Source: Desulfobaculum bizertense DSM 18034
GTDB taxonomy: Bacteria > Desulfobacterota > Desulfovibrionia > Desulfovibrionales > Desulfovibrionaceae
Reading direction: 5' to 3'
Assembly (NCBI RefSeq): GCF_900167065.1
Contig: NZ_FUYA01000005.1
Location: 1 to 64,000 of the forward strand
DNA: 64,000 nucleotides
Below the pieces are notes generated by a model. That model worked only from the letters and a program-made list of their open reading frames with translations. It did no database searches and was not told the DNA's origin. Shown here one piece after another: positions 15,717-26,228 of the stretch (its first letter is position 1; every line of letters begins with the position of its first letter). The position numbers and the translations under genes are program-made.

Positions 15717-16916
15717 ATGTCAGTCTGGACCATTATCCTTGCCGCTGGCCAAGGCTCTCGCCTTGCTCAGGCAGGACTCGACACCAAAAAGCAGTTCCTT
15801 CATCACGAAGGTGCCCCGCTCTACTGGAAGAGTGTACGGACGCTGGCAAGCGTCCCTGCAATCAAAGGCTTTGTCTTTGTCTTCCCGCCAGAAGAGCTGG
15901 ACGCCTGCACCAAAGACGTCGAAAGCCTGAGTTCTACCGATGACCTCAGCATGCCCTGCCTCTGTGTGGCAGGTGGAGCACGTCGTCAGGATTCCGTTTT
16001 TTCAGGTCTGCAGGCTCTCCCCAAGGCATGCAGCAAAGTCCTTGTTCACGACTCGGCCCGCCCTTTTGCCTCTGCAAAACTCGCGCAGGCGCTCATCTCT
16101 GCGCTGGAACACGGTGCAGAAGCTGCCATCCCCGGCCTTCCCGTCACAGACACAATCAAAGTCATTGACCAGGACGACACCGTCACCCAGACGCTCAACC
16201 GTAGTGAGCTTCGCGCGGTCCAGACTCCACAGGCATTTGACACTGCGGCGCTTATTCGCGCCCACCTTGCCTGCGAAAAAAAGCAGCTTTCCGTCACGGA
16301 CGACGCATCCATGATTGAAGCGACAGGTGGTACTGTGCGTATCGTTCCCGGTGAAGCCGGAAACATCAAAATTACAACCCCCGAGGACCTGTCTATGCTT
16401 AACGCTCAGGCTCCCCAGACCATGCTTCCCTGTGTCGGCTGGGGCTATGATGTTCATCGTTATGGAGCAGGCCGCCCCTTCCGCCTCGGTGGGATTCCCG
16501 TCGACACAGACATTGAAGTCATTGCCCATTCCGACGGTGATGTTCTCCTCCACGCTCTTGCAGATGCCCTGCTCGGCTGCCTTGGCCTTGGCGACATTGG
16601 CAAGCACTTTCCCGATACTGACGCAAAATTTGAAGGCATTGAGTCTTCCATTCTGGTCAACGAAGTCTTACAGGAAGTCGAAAAAAAGGCTCTCACCATC
16701 ACACACGTAGACCTGACCGTCATCGCCCAGCGTCCAAAACTCGCCTCCTACCGTGAGCGAATTCAAAAAAACGTGGCGAACCTGCTGCGCATAGACAAAT
16801 CTCACGTGAATTTTAAGGCCACGACCGAAGAAAAGCTTGGATTTACCGGTGCAAAAAAAGGCATTAAGGCTGTTGCCTGTGTCAGTGCCATGTACCCAGC
16901 GAACCAGCAGGCATAA
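15717..16916 (+). CDS. ispDF: Bifunctional IspD-IspF isoprenoid enzyme
   Basis: 399 aa fusion of the third and fifth steps of the MEP pathway. The N-terminal IspD cytidylyltransferase (about 1-225) has 'LAAGQGSRL', 'VLVHDSARPF' and 'RAVQTPQAF'. The C-terminal IspF cyclase (about 235-395) has the metal motif 'GYDVHR', 'HSDGDVLLHALADALLG' and 'GDIGKHFPDTD'. Such fusions are common in alpha-, delta- and epsilonproteobacteria. The ATG at 15717 with AGGA upstream is chosen. A longer in-frame reading runs back into rnpB and is not credible. Confidence 0.95.
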   Translation: MSVWTIILAAGQGSRLAQAGLDTKKQFLHHEGAPLYWKSVRTLASVPAIKGFVFVFPPEELDACTKDVESLSSTDDLSMPCLCVAGGARRQDSVFSGLQALPKACSKVLVHDSARPFASAKLAQALISALEHGAEAAIPGLPVTDTIKVIDQDDTVTQTLNRSELRAVQTPQAFDTAALIRAHLACEKKQLSVTDDASMIEATGGTVRIVPGEAGNIKITTPEDLSMLNAQAPQTMLPCVGWGYDVHRYGAGRPFRLGGIPVDTDIEVIAHSDGDVLLHALADALLGCLGLGDIGKHFPDTDAKFEGIESSILVNEVLQEVEKKALTITHVDLTVIAQRPKLASYRERIQKNVANLLRIDKSHVNFKATTEEKLGFTGAKKGIKAVACVSAMYPANQQA

Positions 16917-16938
16917 AAAGGCTTTCCCCTCGCAATCT

Positions 16939-16967
16939 TTGACGAGATGAAACATTTGGTGCACAAT
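16939..16967 (+). promoter_or_regulatory. Candidate sigma-70 promoter for cysS
   Basis: TTGACG, a 17-base spacer and CACAAT lie about 80 bp upstream of the cysS start codon in the only gap before it. The -10 match is partial. Confidence 0.35.
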
Positions 16968-17047
16968 ACACCCTTGCCCATAATGATGGACAAGCTTCTT
17001 ATATTACTCAAATTTTTGATAAACCGAGTGAAAACGGAGTACAGCAC

Positions 17048-18505
17048 ATGCAGCTCTACAACACAATGACACGCAGCAAGGAAGAGTTCACCCCTCTCGA
17101 CGATAACCATGTCCGCATGTATGCCTGTGGCATCACCGCTTACGACTACTGTCACATTGGACATGCTCGTTCTGCTGTCGTTTTTGACGTGCTGGTGCGT
17201 TACCTCCGTCACGTTGGATACAATGTTACCTTTGCCCGCAACTTCACCGACGTTGACGACAAAATCATCAACCGTGCAAACGAAAACGGCGAAGATCCCC
17301 ACGCCCTCGCAGAGCGCTTCATCGGCGCTTTCCATGAGGACATGGACCGACTGAATGTGACCCGCGCGGACATCGAGCCTCGTGCAACAGAATTCATCGA
17401 AGAAATGATCGCCCTCACTCAGAAACTCATCGACATGGGCCATGCCTATTCCACTGAGTCCGGTGACGTCTATTTCCGCGTTCGTTCTTTCAATGACTAC
17501 GGCAAGCTCTCTGGTCGCGATGTTGACGACATGCGTTCCGGCGCCCGCATTCAGCCCGGCGATGAAAAAGAAGACCCACTTGATTTTGCCCTGTGGAAAG
17601 CTGCAAAGCCCGGCGAACCCAAGTGGAAAAGCCCTTGGGGTGAAGGGCGCCCCGGCTGGCACATTGAGTGTTCTGCCATGAGCGACAAGCAGCTCTCTCT
17701 GCCCTTCGACATTCACGGCGGTGGTCAGGACCTTATCTTCCCCCATCACGAGAATGAAATCGCCCAGTCCGAAGCCGCATCCGGAAAGGACATGGCCCGT
17801 TTTTGGGTGCACAATGGCTTTGTTCAGGTCAACTCTGAGAAAATGTCCAAGTCTCTTGGCAACTTCTCCACAATTCGCGACATCCTCGACAGCTATCAGG
17901 CTGAAACCCTGCGCTACTTTTTGCTGACCAAGCATTACAGAAGCCCAATTGATTTCACCCCTGAGAACATGCTCGATGCCGAGAAGAACCTAAAGCGCAT
18001 CTACTCTGCAAAGCAGGACGCACAGCTTGCTCTTGAGCGTGCCAAGTGGTCCAAAGCAGAGCTGCCCGCCGAGTTGGTCGAAGAACTCAAGAAGCTCGAA
18101 GCCGACTGGAATCAGGCAATGGCTGACGACATCAACACAGCCGCAGCCCTCGGCCACGTTTTCGGCCTCATTCGTCTCATGGGACGCGTTGCAGAGAACA
18201 AGAGCTGGAAGAAATCCGAAGGCGCTCAGAAGCTGTGGACCAAGGGACTTGAGCTTCTCTCCAGCTGGGGCGAAGTCCTCGGTGTCTTTCAGCAGGACTC
18301 TGCTGACTTTCTCGCGGAGTTGAAAGCAACTCGCGTGAAGCGTCAGGACATCGATCTCAGCAAGGTTGAAGAACTTTTGGCCCAGCGTCTCGAAGCCAGA
18401 AAAGCAAAGGACTTCGAACGTTCCGACGCCGTTCGTGACGAACTCGCCGCTCTCGGCATTGCCGTTAAGGACTCCCCCGCTGGGCAGGAATGGGACGTGT
18501 TATAA
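17048..18505 (+). CDS. cysS: Cysteinyl-tRNA synthetase
   Basis: 485 aa, normal length for CysRS. The class I HIGH motif is at 36-39 ('[10 protein letters not shown]') and KMSKS at 265-269. Zinc ligands are Cys27, the 'HIECSA' cysteine and the '[10 protein letters not shown]' region. It charges tRNA-Cys in the cytoplasm. Its 3' end borders the first large hairpin repeat and converges with radA. Confidence 0.97.
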   Translation: MQLYNTMTRSKEEFTPLDDNHVRMYACGITAYDYCHIGHARSAVVFDVLVRYLRHVGYNVTFARNFTDVDDKIINRANENGEDPHALAERFIGAFHEDMDRLNVTRADIEPRATEFIEEMIALTQKLIDMGHAYSTESGDVYFRVRSFNDYGKLSGRDVDDMRSGARIQPGDEKEDPLDFALWKAAKPGEPKWKSPWGEGRPGWHIECSAMSDKQLSLPFDIHGGGQDLIFPHHENEIAQSEAASGKDMARFWVHNGFVQVNSEKMSKSLGNFSTIRDILDSYQAETLRYFLLTKHYRSPIDFTPENMLDAEKNLKRIYSAKQDAQLALERAKWSKAELPAELVEELKKLEADWNQAMADDINTAAALGHVFGLIRLMGRVAENKSWKKSEGAQKLWTKGLELLSSWGEVLGVFQQDSADFLAELKATRVKRQDIDLSKVEELLAQRLEARKAKDFERSDAVRDELAALGIAVKDSPAGQEWDVL

Positions 18506-18524
18506 TCGTCGCATATGTTTTGTT

Positions 18525-18909
18525 GGGCGGGGACTCTGTCCCCGCACCCCTGCAAGGGGCGCTGCCCCTTGACCCCGCCCAAGGACGAGGCCCTTGGGAA
18601 TCCCGCTATCGCCCAAAATTAAAGGGCCGGATGTGTGAAAGCCGTTGGCTTTCCCTTACATCCGGCCCTTTAATTTTGGCCTAGTGGGCGTCCCGTGTGT
18701 TCTTTTCTTTGCACTCTAACCCTTTCTTTTGAATGCCATATGGCATTCAAAAGAAAATGGTGGCAACGCATGGGAAAGAGAAAGAAGCTCTTTACGCCTT
18801 CTCACCCAAGTTTGAATTTCATTCACGCGAAGCGTGGATGGAATTCAAACTCGATGAGGATACGTAAGGGAATCATTCCCTTACGCAGGGGTTTGGGGGC
18901 TGGCCCCCA
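18525..18909 (+). repeat. Large intergenic multi-hairpin repeat, copy 1
   Basis: Fills the gap between convergent cysS and radA, ending against the radA stop codon. It contains in order: a GGGGAC/GTCCCC hairpin; AAGGGGC/GCCCCTT; a CCAAGG/CCTTGG dyad; a 22-bp perfect stem (18613-18634 with 18658-18679) that encloses GAAAGCC/GGCTTTC; a 34-bp perfect palindrome (18723-18756); a 20-bp stem with GAA loop (about 18809-18851); GTAAGGGA/TCCCTTAC; and GGGGGC/GCCCCC. Two more copies occur at 33665 and 41334 in the same orientation. No protein or transposase is encoded. Confidence 0.9.
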
Positions 18910-20265
18910 TTACTTTCGCCCACCGCCAAAGAGTCGGTTCTGTAGCTCTGCAATAGTGCGAACGCCGGAGCCTTCGGCATAGGGGGCAACAATAGGCCCA
19001 TAGCCAAGACGCTGAGCCTGCTTCATGCGGATGTCGTGGCTGCTAACGGGTCGCACCTGCCCATTGAGATCGATCTCGCCCCAAACGACAGCGGCTTCTG
19101 GGAGTGGCTTGTCATAAAAAGACGAAAGGACGGCAGCGACGATACCGGCATCAAGCCCGGGGTCTGTCATGCGCATCCCGCCGCCAATCTTGGCGTAAAT
19201 ATCGACCTGCGACAAATTAAGGTGCAACCGTTTTTCAAGCACAGCAAGCAAGAGATGCAGCCTGTTCGCGTCAAAACCCAAGGCCGTACGCCGGGGAATG
19301 GCGAGAAACGATTTGCTCACGAGCGCCTGAATTTCGACGGCAAAAGGACGCTGGCCATCTGCAGCCATGACAAGCGAGGTCCCGGAAAGATGAGGATCGC
19401 GATCCTGAAGGAAAAAGGTAGAGGGGTCGTCAACGACCTGCATCCCAGAACTCAGCATCTCAAAAACGAGAAGCTCGTGACAGGGACCAAAACGGTTCTT
19501 CATGACGCGCAAAATGCGAAAAAGATGCTGCCGGTCACCTTCGAGCGAAAGGACAGTGTCGACCATGTGCTCAAGGAGCTTTGGCCCGGCAATTTGTCCA
19601 TCTTTTGTAACATGGCCGACCAAGACTAACGTCGTGCCAGTTTCCTTGGCCCGTTCAATAAGGGAGGTAGATACAGCACGCACCTGACTTACGGTGCCAG
19701 GCATACCGTCAATGCCTTCGGAAGACAAAGTCTGCACAGAGTCCACCACCATGATCTCGGGGCAGTCAGGGCTATCAAAAATGCTCAGGACATCTTCCAG
19801 ACGTGTTGTCGACAGCGCAAGAAGGTTGTCGGACAAAAGCCCTAAACGCTTGGCGCGGGCCTGAACCTGCCCAAGCGATTCCTCAGCGGAAACATAAAGC
19901 GCAGAATGGCCCATGGCGCCAACACTCCCTGCGAGCTGCAAAAGGAGCGTGGACTTACCTATGCCGGGATTACCTGCCATAAGAATAGCACCGCCGGGCA
20001 TAAGGCCTTTGCCTAAAATACGGTCAAGAGCGGACAGGCCAGAACTATACGGTGTTGCATTCTGCTCGGAATATTCCGAAATGGGGACGGGATTACGAAA
20101 GGCGTGGAGGGGGGCGGAGGCAACTCCGGGGCGAGATGAGCCGCTTTTCTTTGGAGCGGCTTTTTCCTGCAGGCAGTTCCAGGCACCGCAGTGCGGGCAC
20201 TGTCCCTGCCAACGGGGGCTAATGCCCCCGCACTCAGCACAGACAAAAATTCGTTTCTGTTTCAT
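18910..20265 (-). CDS. radA: DNA repair protein RadA/Sms
   Basis: 451 aa. The N-terminal C4 zinc finger (CAEC and CPHC), a RecA-like ATPase core with Walker A 'GNPGIGKSTL', the RadA-specific 'KNRFG' motif and a Lon-protease-like C-terminal domain ('IGGGMRMTDPGLDAGIVAAV') are all present. RadA promotes branch migration in recombination. It is the last gene of a leftward group and ends directly at the hairpin repeat. Confidence 0.96.
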   Translation of the reverse strand: MKQKRIFVCAECGGISPRWQGQCPHCGAWNCLQEKAAPKKSGSSRPGVASAPLHAFRNPVPISEYSEQNATPYSSGLSALDRILGKGLMPGGAILMAGNPGIGKSTLLLQLAGSVGAMGHSALYVSAEESLGQVQARAKRLGLLSDNLLALSTTRLEDVLSIFDSPDCPEIMVVDSVQTLSSEGIDGMPGTVSQVRAVSTSLIERAKETGTTLVLVGHVTKDGQIAGPKLLEHMVDTVLSLEGDRQHLFRILRVMKNRFGPCHELLVFEMLSSGMQVVDDPSTFFLQDRDPHLSGTSLVMAADGQRPFAVEIQALVSKSFLAIPRRTALGFDANRLHLLLAVLEKRLHLNLSQVDIYAKIGGGMRMTDPGLDAGIVAAVLSSFYDKPLPEAAVVWGEIDLNGQVRPVSSHDIRMKQAQRLGYGPIVAPYAEGSGVRTIAELQNRLFGGGRK

Positions 20266-20314
20266 GACACATCCGCAGACCCGAAGATTCAGAAAGGAAC
20301 GGAATCGGTCGGGT

Positions 20315-21139
20315 CTACAGATTCACATCCTGAACGGAAATAACGCGAACCGCAAATTCAGAAACAGCATCAGAGGGAGAAAAGAAGACAGCCATAAATG
20401 GCACCTGCTGCCCGGGGCGCACATTGACGTTGTTGGAGCCAATGCCTGCCTTGTCATCAAGGGCAGAGATGATGTCTTCCTTGCCGAGCATCTGAAGCTG
20501 GAAAAGGGACAGAGTGTTGCCGCACAAAAAGCTTTTGGTCTCAAGAGCCGTATTCTGAGCGTCAAACAGACTCGCTTCGACCTTAATCAGCTCAACGGCT
20601 GATTCGCCATTGTTCAGGGCACGCCCTTCGACGACAAAAATCCGTCCCGTTTTTTCATTATCTACGTAGTACTGGCGAACGTCCTCAAGAGAGATACTCT
20701 TGATTCGCTCCTGCATGACGGCGGCAGATTCTTCCTGTTTCTGCGTTTCGGAACTTTCGATGAAAGGAAAGAGTGAGCTTGGGAAAAACTGTGGAGCGAG
20801 AAAATAGGTTCCAAACCCAGCCACAAGCACGAGCAAGATCAGTGTCAAAAGTAAGACGGTGGTCTTGTTGCTTTTTGCTGATGGAATTTCTGTAGCACCA
20901 ATGTCGAGCGAACTTTTGGTGTCTTTCTCTGTTGAGAACTTTTCCTCAAACGCCCTGTCCTTTTCAACGTCTGTCTTGACTGGAGTCCCTTCCGGGGCTT
21001 CCTGAACCTCATCCCCAACAGTGTTGGAGGCCGGCTCAAAAACGTATTCGCACACGGCACACCGTACTTTAGCTCCAGAGTTTTCCTGTTCCTCGGTAAA
21101 CCTGTAGGTGGTATGACACTTCGGGCATTCAATGACCAT
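20315..21139 (-). CDS. Zinc-ribbon membrane protein (MJ0042 finger, DUF3426)
   Basis: 274 aa. The N-terminus has a CPKC/CAVC zinc ribbon of the MJ0042 type ('IECPKCHTTYRFTEEQ'). An acidic linker, one membrane segment (about 100-122) and a periplasmic DUF3426 domain (about 140-274) follow. Function is unknown. The family is common beside housekeeping genes in deltaproteobacteria. The GGAG site is 12 bases from the ATG, which is long, so a slightly different start is possible. Confidence 0.8.
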   Translation of the reverse strand: MVIECPKCHTTYRFTEEQENSGAKVRCAVCEYVFEPASNTVGDEVQEAPEGTPVKTDVEKDRAFEEKFSTEKDTKSSLDIGATEIPSAKSNKTTVLLLTLILLVLVAGFGTYFLAPQFFPSSLFPFIESSETQKQEESAAVMQERIKSISLEDVRQYYVDNEKTGRIFVVEGRALNNGESAVELIKVEASLFDAQNTALETKSFLCGNTLSLFQLQMLGKEDIISALDDKAGIGSNNVNVRPGQQVPFMAVFFSPSDAVSEFAVRVISVQDVNL

Positions 21140-21204
21140 ATGCGAAACACTCTCCTTTCAACCCGTTGTGGGCAATGCAGTCAGCAAGAAAAAACCTGTG
21201 TCAG

Positions 21205-21732
21205 CTAGTCCACAAGCTCGTAGATTCCATCCAGTTCGCGGTATTTTTCAGCAAAATCCATGCCGTATCCAATGATAAAGCCTTCGGCGAGGTGGAAGCC
21301 GTAAAAATCGACTTTCACGTCAGCTTCGCGGCGCTCATGCTTGTCGACAAGAGCAGCAAGAGCAAGACGCTTGGGATTCCGCTCATCAAGGGTACGGAGC
21401 AGGAAGTCCATAGAGTGTCCAGTGTCGACAATGTCTTCGACGATCAGAACGTTTTTGCCCTTGATGCTGGTCTCGAGGTCTTTGGAGAAAACGAGTTCAC
21501 CGCTTTCCGTGCCTTTTCCGTAGCTTGCGAGGCGAACAAAGTCTAACTCAAGATCGAGCTTAATGCTACGGACGAGGTCAGCAAAAAACAGGAAACCACC
21601 TTTCAGAACACAAACCACAGTCACGGGTTCGCCCTGAAAATGCTCGGTAATTTCCGCACCAAGCTCGTCGATGCGCTTTTGAATTTCTTCGGCAGAAACA
21701 ACAACTTTCATGTTGGGGGTAAGTTCTTTCAC
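21205..21732 (-). CDS. hpt: Hypoxanthine phosphoribosyltransferase
   Basis: 175 aa, type I phosphoribosyltransferase fold. The PRPP loop 'VLIVEDIVDTGHSM' and the 'VCVLKGGFLFFADLVR' motif are clear. It salvages hypoxanthine or guanine to IMP or GMP. A GTG start at 21732 follows AGGGA; the in-frame ATG at 21711 is an alternative giving a protein seven residues shorter. Confidence 0.93.
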   Translation of the reverse strand: MKELTPNMKVVVSAEEIQKRIDELGAEITEHFQGEPVTVVCVLKGGFLFFADLVRSIKLDLELDFVRLASYGKGTESGELVFSKDLETSIKGKNVLIVEDIVDTGHSMDFLLRTLDERNPKRLALAALVDKHERREADVKVDFYGFHLAEGFIIGYGMDFAEKYRELDGIYELVD

Positions 21733-21788
21733 CTGAATCCCTCTGTTTTGCAGTCTTTTCAGACTTCCTTATCTACTGTTGCCACACT

Positions 21789-22253
21789 CTACATTTTGAT
21801 GAGCATGGCGGTTTCATCACAGTCCGGAAACTTGGGGCAATTAAGACAATCTGCCCAAATTTTCTGCGGCAGGACTTCCTTCTCCACCTCTTCAAATCCA
21901 AGGCGGGCGAAAAAGCCGCTGACATACGTCAGGGTGAAGACCTTGTAAACCCCCAGCGTGACAGCTTCAGAAAGGCAGGCTTCGACGAGTTTTCGTCCTA
22001 AACCATGCTTCTTGAGTTCTGGGCTTACTGCAAGCGAACGAATTTCGGCAAGATTTTCCCAGTAAATGGTCAGGGCACAACAGCCATGAATTTCTTTGCT
22101 CTCCTTGTCCACGAGCACATAAAAATCTCGCAGATGAGAGTAGAGAGAATTTAAAGACCGAGGCAGCAGCTGACCAGCAGAAGCACAGTCCATAAGCAGC
22201 GCATGGATGTTTTTAACATCCTGCATTTTTGCTTTCCGAATGTAGAAATCCAT
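21789..22253 (-). CDS. Short GNAT N-acetyltransferase, N-acetylglutamate synthase-like
   Basis: 154 aa GNAT domain. 'RSLAVSPELKKHGLGRKLV' is the acetyl-CoA-binding motif. 'LLPRSL', 'GCCAL' and the C-terminal 'LPQKIWADC' with 'CPKFPDCDE' match the short ArgA-like proteins that make N-acetylglutamate for arginine synthesis in organisms lacking full-length ArgA. The start at 22253 has AAGGA upstream. A longer frame adds 67 residues without GNAT similarity. There is no arginine-gene context, so the substrate is inferred. Confidence 0.8.
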   Translation of the reverse strand: MDFYIRKAKMQDVKNIHALLMDCASAGQLLPRSLNSLYSHLRDFYVLVDKESKEIHGCCALTIYWENLAEIRSLAVSPELKKHGLGRKLVEACLSEAVTLGVYKVFTLTYVSGFFARLGFEEVEKEVLPQKIWADCLNCPKFPDCDETAMLIKM

Positions 22254-22441
22254 TCCATTTTCCTTTGCTCTTTGCCCTGAATCGTCTTTTTTTGCAGAAA
22301 AGGTCCGCAGGACGTCTTCAAATATAGCGTAAAAATTCCGTTCGCCCAAAGCCAAAAGGCTGCACGAAAAAATTCGAAGCAGCCAATAATCGCCCGGCCA
22401 GAGTCTTATCTGGACCGCAACGGGAGATGGACAAAACAAGC

Positions 22442-22463
22442 GGGGAGAGACCACGCCCTCCCC
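22442..22463 (-). terminator. Probable terminator of metH
   Basis: GGGGAG and CTCCCC form a stem just downstream of the metH stop on the leftward strand, followed by GCTTGTTTTG. Confidence 0.5.
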
Positions 22464-22479
22464 AGCCCAAAGTATTTTT

Positions 22480-24900
22480 CTAAGCGCGCTGGCTCAGTTT
22501 CTTTGCAATCTTGACGGCTTCTACCGCGTCACGAGAGTACCCATCCGCACCAATGCGATCTGCATACTCTTCCGTAACCACAGCACCACCGACCATAACC
22601 TTGCAGTCAAGCCCCTGCTCTCGCACCAAAGAAACGGTCTCTTCCATGCGGACCATCGTGGTCGTCATAAGCGCAGACAGGCCAATAACCCGAGCGCCAT
22701 GCTCCCGGGCCGTCGCAACAATCTTCTCGGCCGGGACATCCTTGCCCAGATCAATGACCTCAAAGCCATTGTTCTGCAACATCAGCGTCACAATGTTCTT
22801 GCCGATGTCGTGAATGTCGCCTTCAACCGTTGCCATGACCACACAGGTCTTTTCCTTGGCCCCACCCTCAGACTCCAAAAGCGGACGCAGATGCTCAAAA
22901 GCCGTCTGCATAGTTTCGGCAGACTGGAGAAGCTGCGGCAGGAAGTACTCTTTTTTCTCGTACTTTTCGCCCACTTCAGTGATGGCAGGAATCAGGTCAG
23001 AGTCAACGATGTCAAAAGGGTCACGCCCCTTGTCCAGCTCGACCTTGACCAGTGCGACAACTTCATCCTTTGCGCCAGTGATAACAGCCTGTGACGGTGT
23101 TTCCACGGCAACAGAGGACCTTTGGCCATTCATGTTGCTTTCGCGCCCCGGCAAAGGACCACCAGAGGGCTTCCACTCTGCATAGTTCGCGACAAAGTCA
23201 CGAGCCTGCGGATCACGATCCAAAAGGACCTCAGAAGAGGCACGGCTTTCCATCAGGCGCTGAGAACCGGGGTTTGCAATAAAGGCTGACAGCCCCTGCG
23301 TCATGCCCATCACAAGGAAGGAGGCATTCAGCAGCTCACGGGCAGGCAGGCCAAATGAGATATTCGACAAACCACACACAGTCGCCAGCCCCCACTCATC
23401 ACGGCAGTGACGAATAACCTCAAGGCAGGCCTTTGCGGCTTCCGGCTTGGAAGAAACCGTCAGAACCAAAGCATCCACCATAATCAGGTGACGGGGGATA
23501 CCCAGTTCATCAGCTTCAAGAAGGAGTTGCTCAATCACCTTGAGACGATCTACAGCCGTCACAGGCAACTTGCGGCCAAGCAAAGGCAGCAGAATAAACG
23601 GAGCACCGTAATGCTTGCACAGCGGTCCAAGCTTCTGCATGCGTCCGGGTTCTCCACTGATGGAATTGACCAGCGGGGAGCCGGGATACACATTCAGCGC
23701 GGCCTCAAGGGCGTCAATGTTTGTCGAGTCCAGACACAAGGGTGCCTGAACACGAGAGCCAAGAGCAAGCGACAGATCGGGCAAAAGCTGCGTTTCGTCG
23801 ACCATAGGCGCACCCACGTTCACGTCAAGGATGTGGGCGCCACTTGCAATCTGCTCTTTGGCAAGACGAAATGCTTCGGTGTACTGCCCCGCCTGCAATT
23901 CCGCAGTCAGGACCTTTTTCCCTGTCGGATTGATGCGCTCACCAATAACTTTGCTGCTCAGGTGCGGCGCAACGGCCACAGACTGGGAACGGGAAGTCAC
24001 AACAAGGCAACTCGGCTCCGGGGCCTCTGGCAGGCTCCATGCACGATCGGCAAAGACACTACAGGCACAGCGAATGTGCTCTGGCGTTGTCCCGCAGCAA
24101 CCGCCAACAGCTTTTGCGCCAGCTTCCACCAGTGGCTTAATCTGCTCGGCAAAGTCCTCCGGTCCAAGCCGGAAAACGGTCTGATCGCCTTCCAGCTCAG
24201 GAAGGCCAGCATTTGGCTCAACAAAAAACGGTGTACGCAGACGGGGAAGCATTGCCTCAACAACTTTGAGCATTCCCTCAGGTCCGGCGGAGCAGTTGGT
24301 ACCAATAAGCTCAACGCCGAGGTTCTGCATGGTGTCAACATACGTGAGAGGTGTGGTCCCTGTCAGGCTGACACCCTCTTCAAACGTCATGGACACGGCG
24401 ACAGGCAGATCACAGACCTCACGAGCGGCAATGACTGCGGCTCGACATTCAGCGAGGTCAAACTGAGTTTCCACAAGGATAAGGTCAGCCCCTCCCTGCA
24501 CCAGTCCTGTTATCTGCTGCTTGAATGCCTGGACAAGCTCCCGGAAGTCATATTCACCAAGAGGCTTGCAAAATTTTCCTGTAGGACCAACATCACCAGC
24601 AACAAAGGCGTGATCTCCAGCTGCCTTTCTGGCAGCGGCGGCCATCTCGCGGTTAAAGTGGACAGGGTCGAGACTTGGGTCTAGCTTAAATGCCGTTCCG
24701 CCAAAGGTATTGGTCGTTACGACTTTTGCGCCAGCCTGAATGTAGTCCCGGTGAATACCGATCACAACTTCGGGGTTCGCAATACCAAAGGATTCCGGGG
24801 ATTGCCCCGGCTGAAGGCCTCTGGCCTGCAAAAGCGTTCCCATGCCGCCATCAAAGGCGAACATACGGTTTTCTTTTAAAAAGCGACGGAAATCAGGCAA
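22480..24900 (-). CDS. metH: Cobalamin-dependent methionine synthase lacking the reactivation domain
   Basis: 806 aa versus about 1,200 for full MetH. Three domains are visible: the homocysteine-binding barrel (about 1-290, zinc cysteines in 'GTNCSAG' and 'GGCCGTTPEH'), the pterin/methyltetrahydrofolate barrel (about 310-570) and the B12 module (about 600-806, 'DIHDIGKNIV'). The C-terminal S-adenosylmethionine-dependent activation domain is absent, as in several anaerobes. The reading starts at TTG with GGAG seven bases upstream. An ATG 12 codons later is possible. It transfers methyl from methyltetrahydrofolate to homocysteine. Confidence 0.92.
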   Translation of the reverse strand: MPDFRRFLKENRMFAFDGGMGTLLQARGLQPGQSPESFGIANPEVVIGIHRDYIQAGAKVVTTNTFGGTAFKLDPSLDPVHFNREMAAAARKAAGDHAFVAGDVGPTGKFCKPLGEYDFRELVQAFKQQITGLVQGGADLILVETQFDLAECRAAVIAAREVCDLPVAVSMTFEEGVSLTGTTPLTYVDTMQNLGVELIGTNCSAGPEGMLKVVEAMLPRLRTPFFVEPNAGLPELEGDQTVFRLGPEDFAEQIKPLVEAGAKAVGGCCGTTPEHIRCACSVFADRAWSLPEAPEPSCLVVTSRSQSVAVAPHLSSKVIGERINPTGKKVLTAELQAGQYTEAFRLAKEQIASGAHILDVNVGAPMVDETQLLPDLSLALGSRVQAPLCLDSTNIDALEAALNVYPGSPLVNSISGEPGRMQKLGPLCKHYGAPFILLPLLGRKLPVTAVDRLKVIEQLLLEADELGIPRHLIMVDALVLTVSSKPEAAKACLEVIRHCRDEWGLATVCGLSNISFGLPARELLNASFLVMGMTQGLSAFIANPGSQRLMESRASSEVLLDRDPQARDFVANYAEWKPSGGPLPGRESNMNGQRSSVAVETPSQAVITGAKDEVVALVKVELDKGRDPFDIVDSDLIPAITEVGEKYEKKEYFLPQLLQSAETMQTAFEHLRPLLESEGGAKEKTCVVMATVEGDIHDIGKNIVTLMLQNNGFEVIDLGKDVPAEKIVATAREHGARVIGLSALMTTTMVRMEETVSLVREQGLDCKVMVGGAVVTEEYADRIGADGYSRDAVEAVKIAKKLSQRA

Positions 24901-25142
24901 GGCTCTACTCCGGTTTTATGGATAGCTCACTGTTTATGAATTCCCCTTGTACCGCACATTGTGGGGCCTGTGGGGTTCGTGTTCAGTACTTAAAAACATT
25001 GAAAAGAACAAATAAAAACTCTATAGTTGACACATATTGAACCGGGTTTGACAGTTTTCACATAAGTGGGAGAAAACTCTTTGCTTTTTCACCGGCAGGC
25101 GCGCTGGCAACTTTGTTACGCGCTTTCGCTGGTTTTTCTTCT

Positions 25143-26220
<1,078 letters not shown>

Positions 26221-26228
<8 letters not shown>

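Noticed and set aside
24901-25142. S-adenosylmethionine or S-adenosylhomocysteine riboswitch before metH
   Set aside because: None of the conserved core elements of these riboswitch classes could be found on the leftward strand.
25113-25142. TTG start extending rpoH upstream
   Set aside because: No ribosome site precedes it, and the added residues are not sigma-factor-like.
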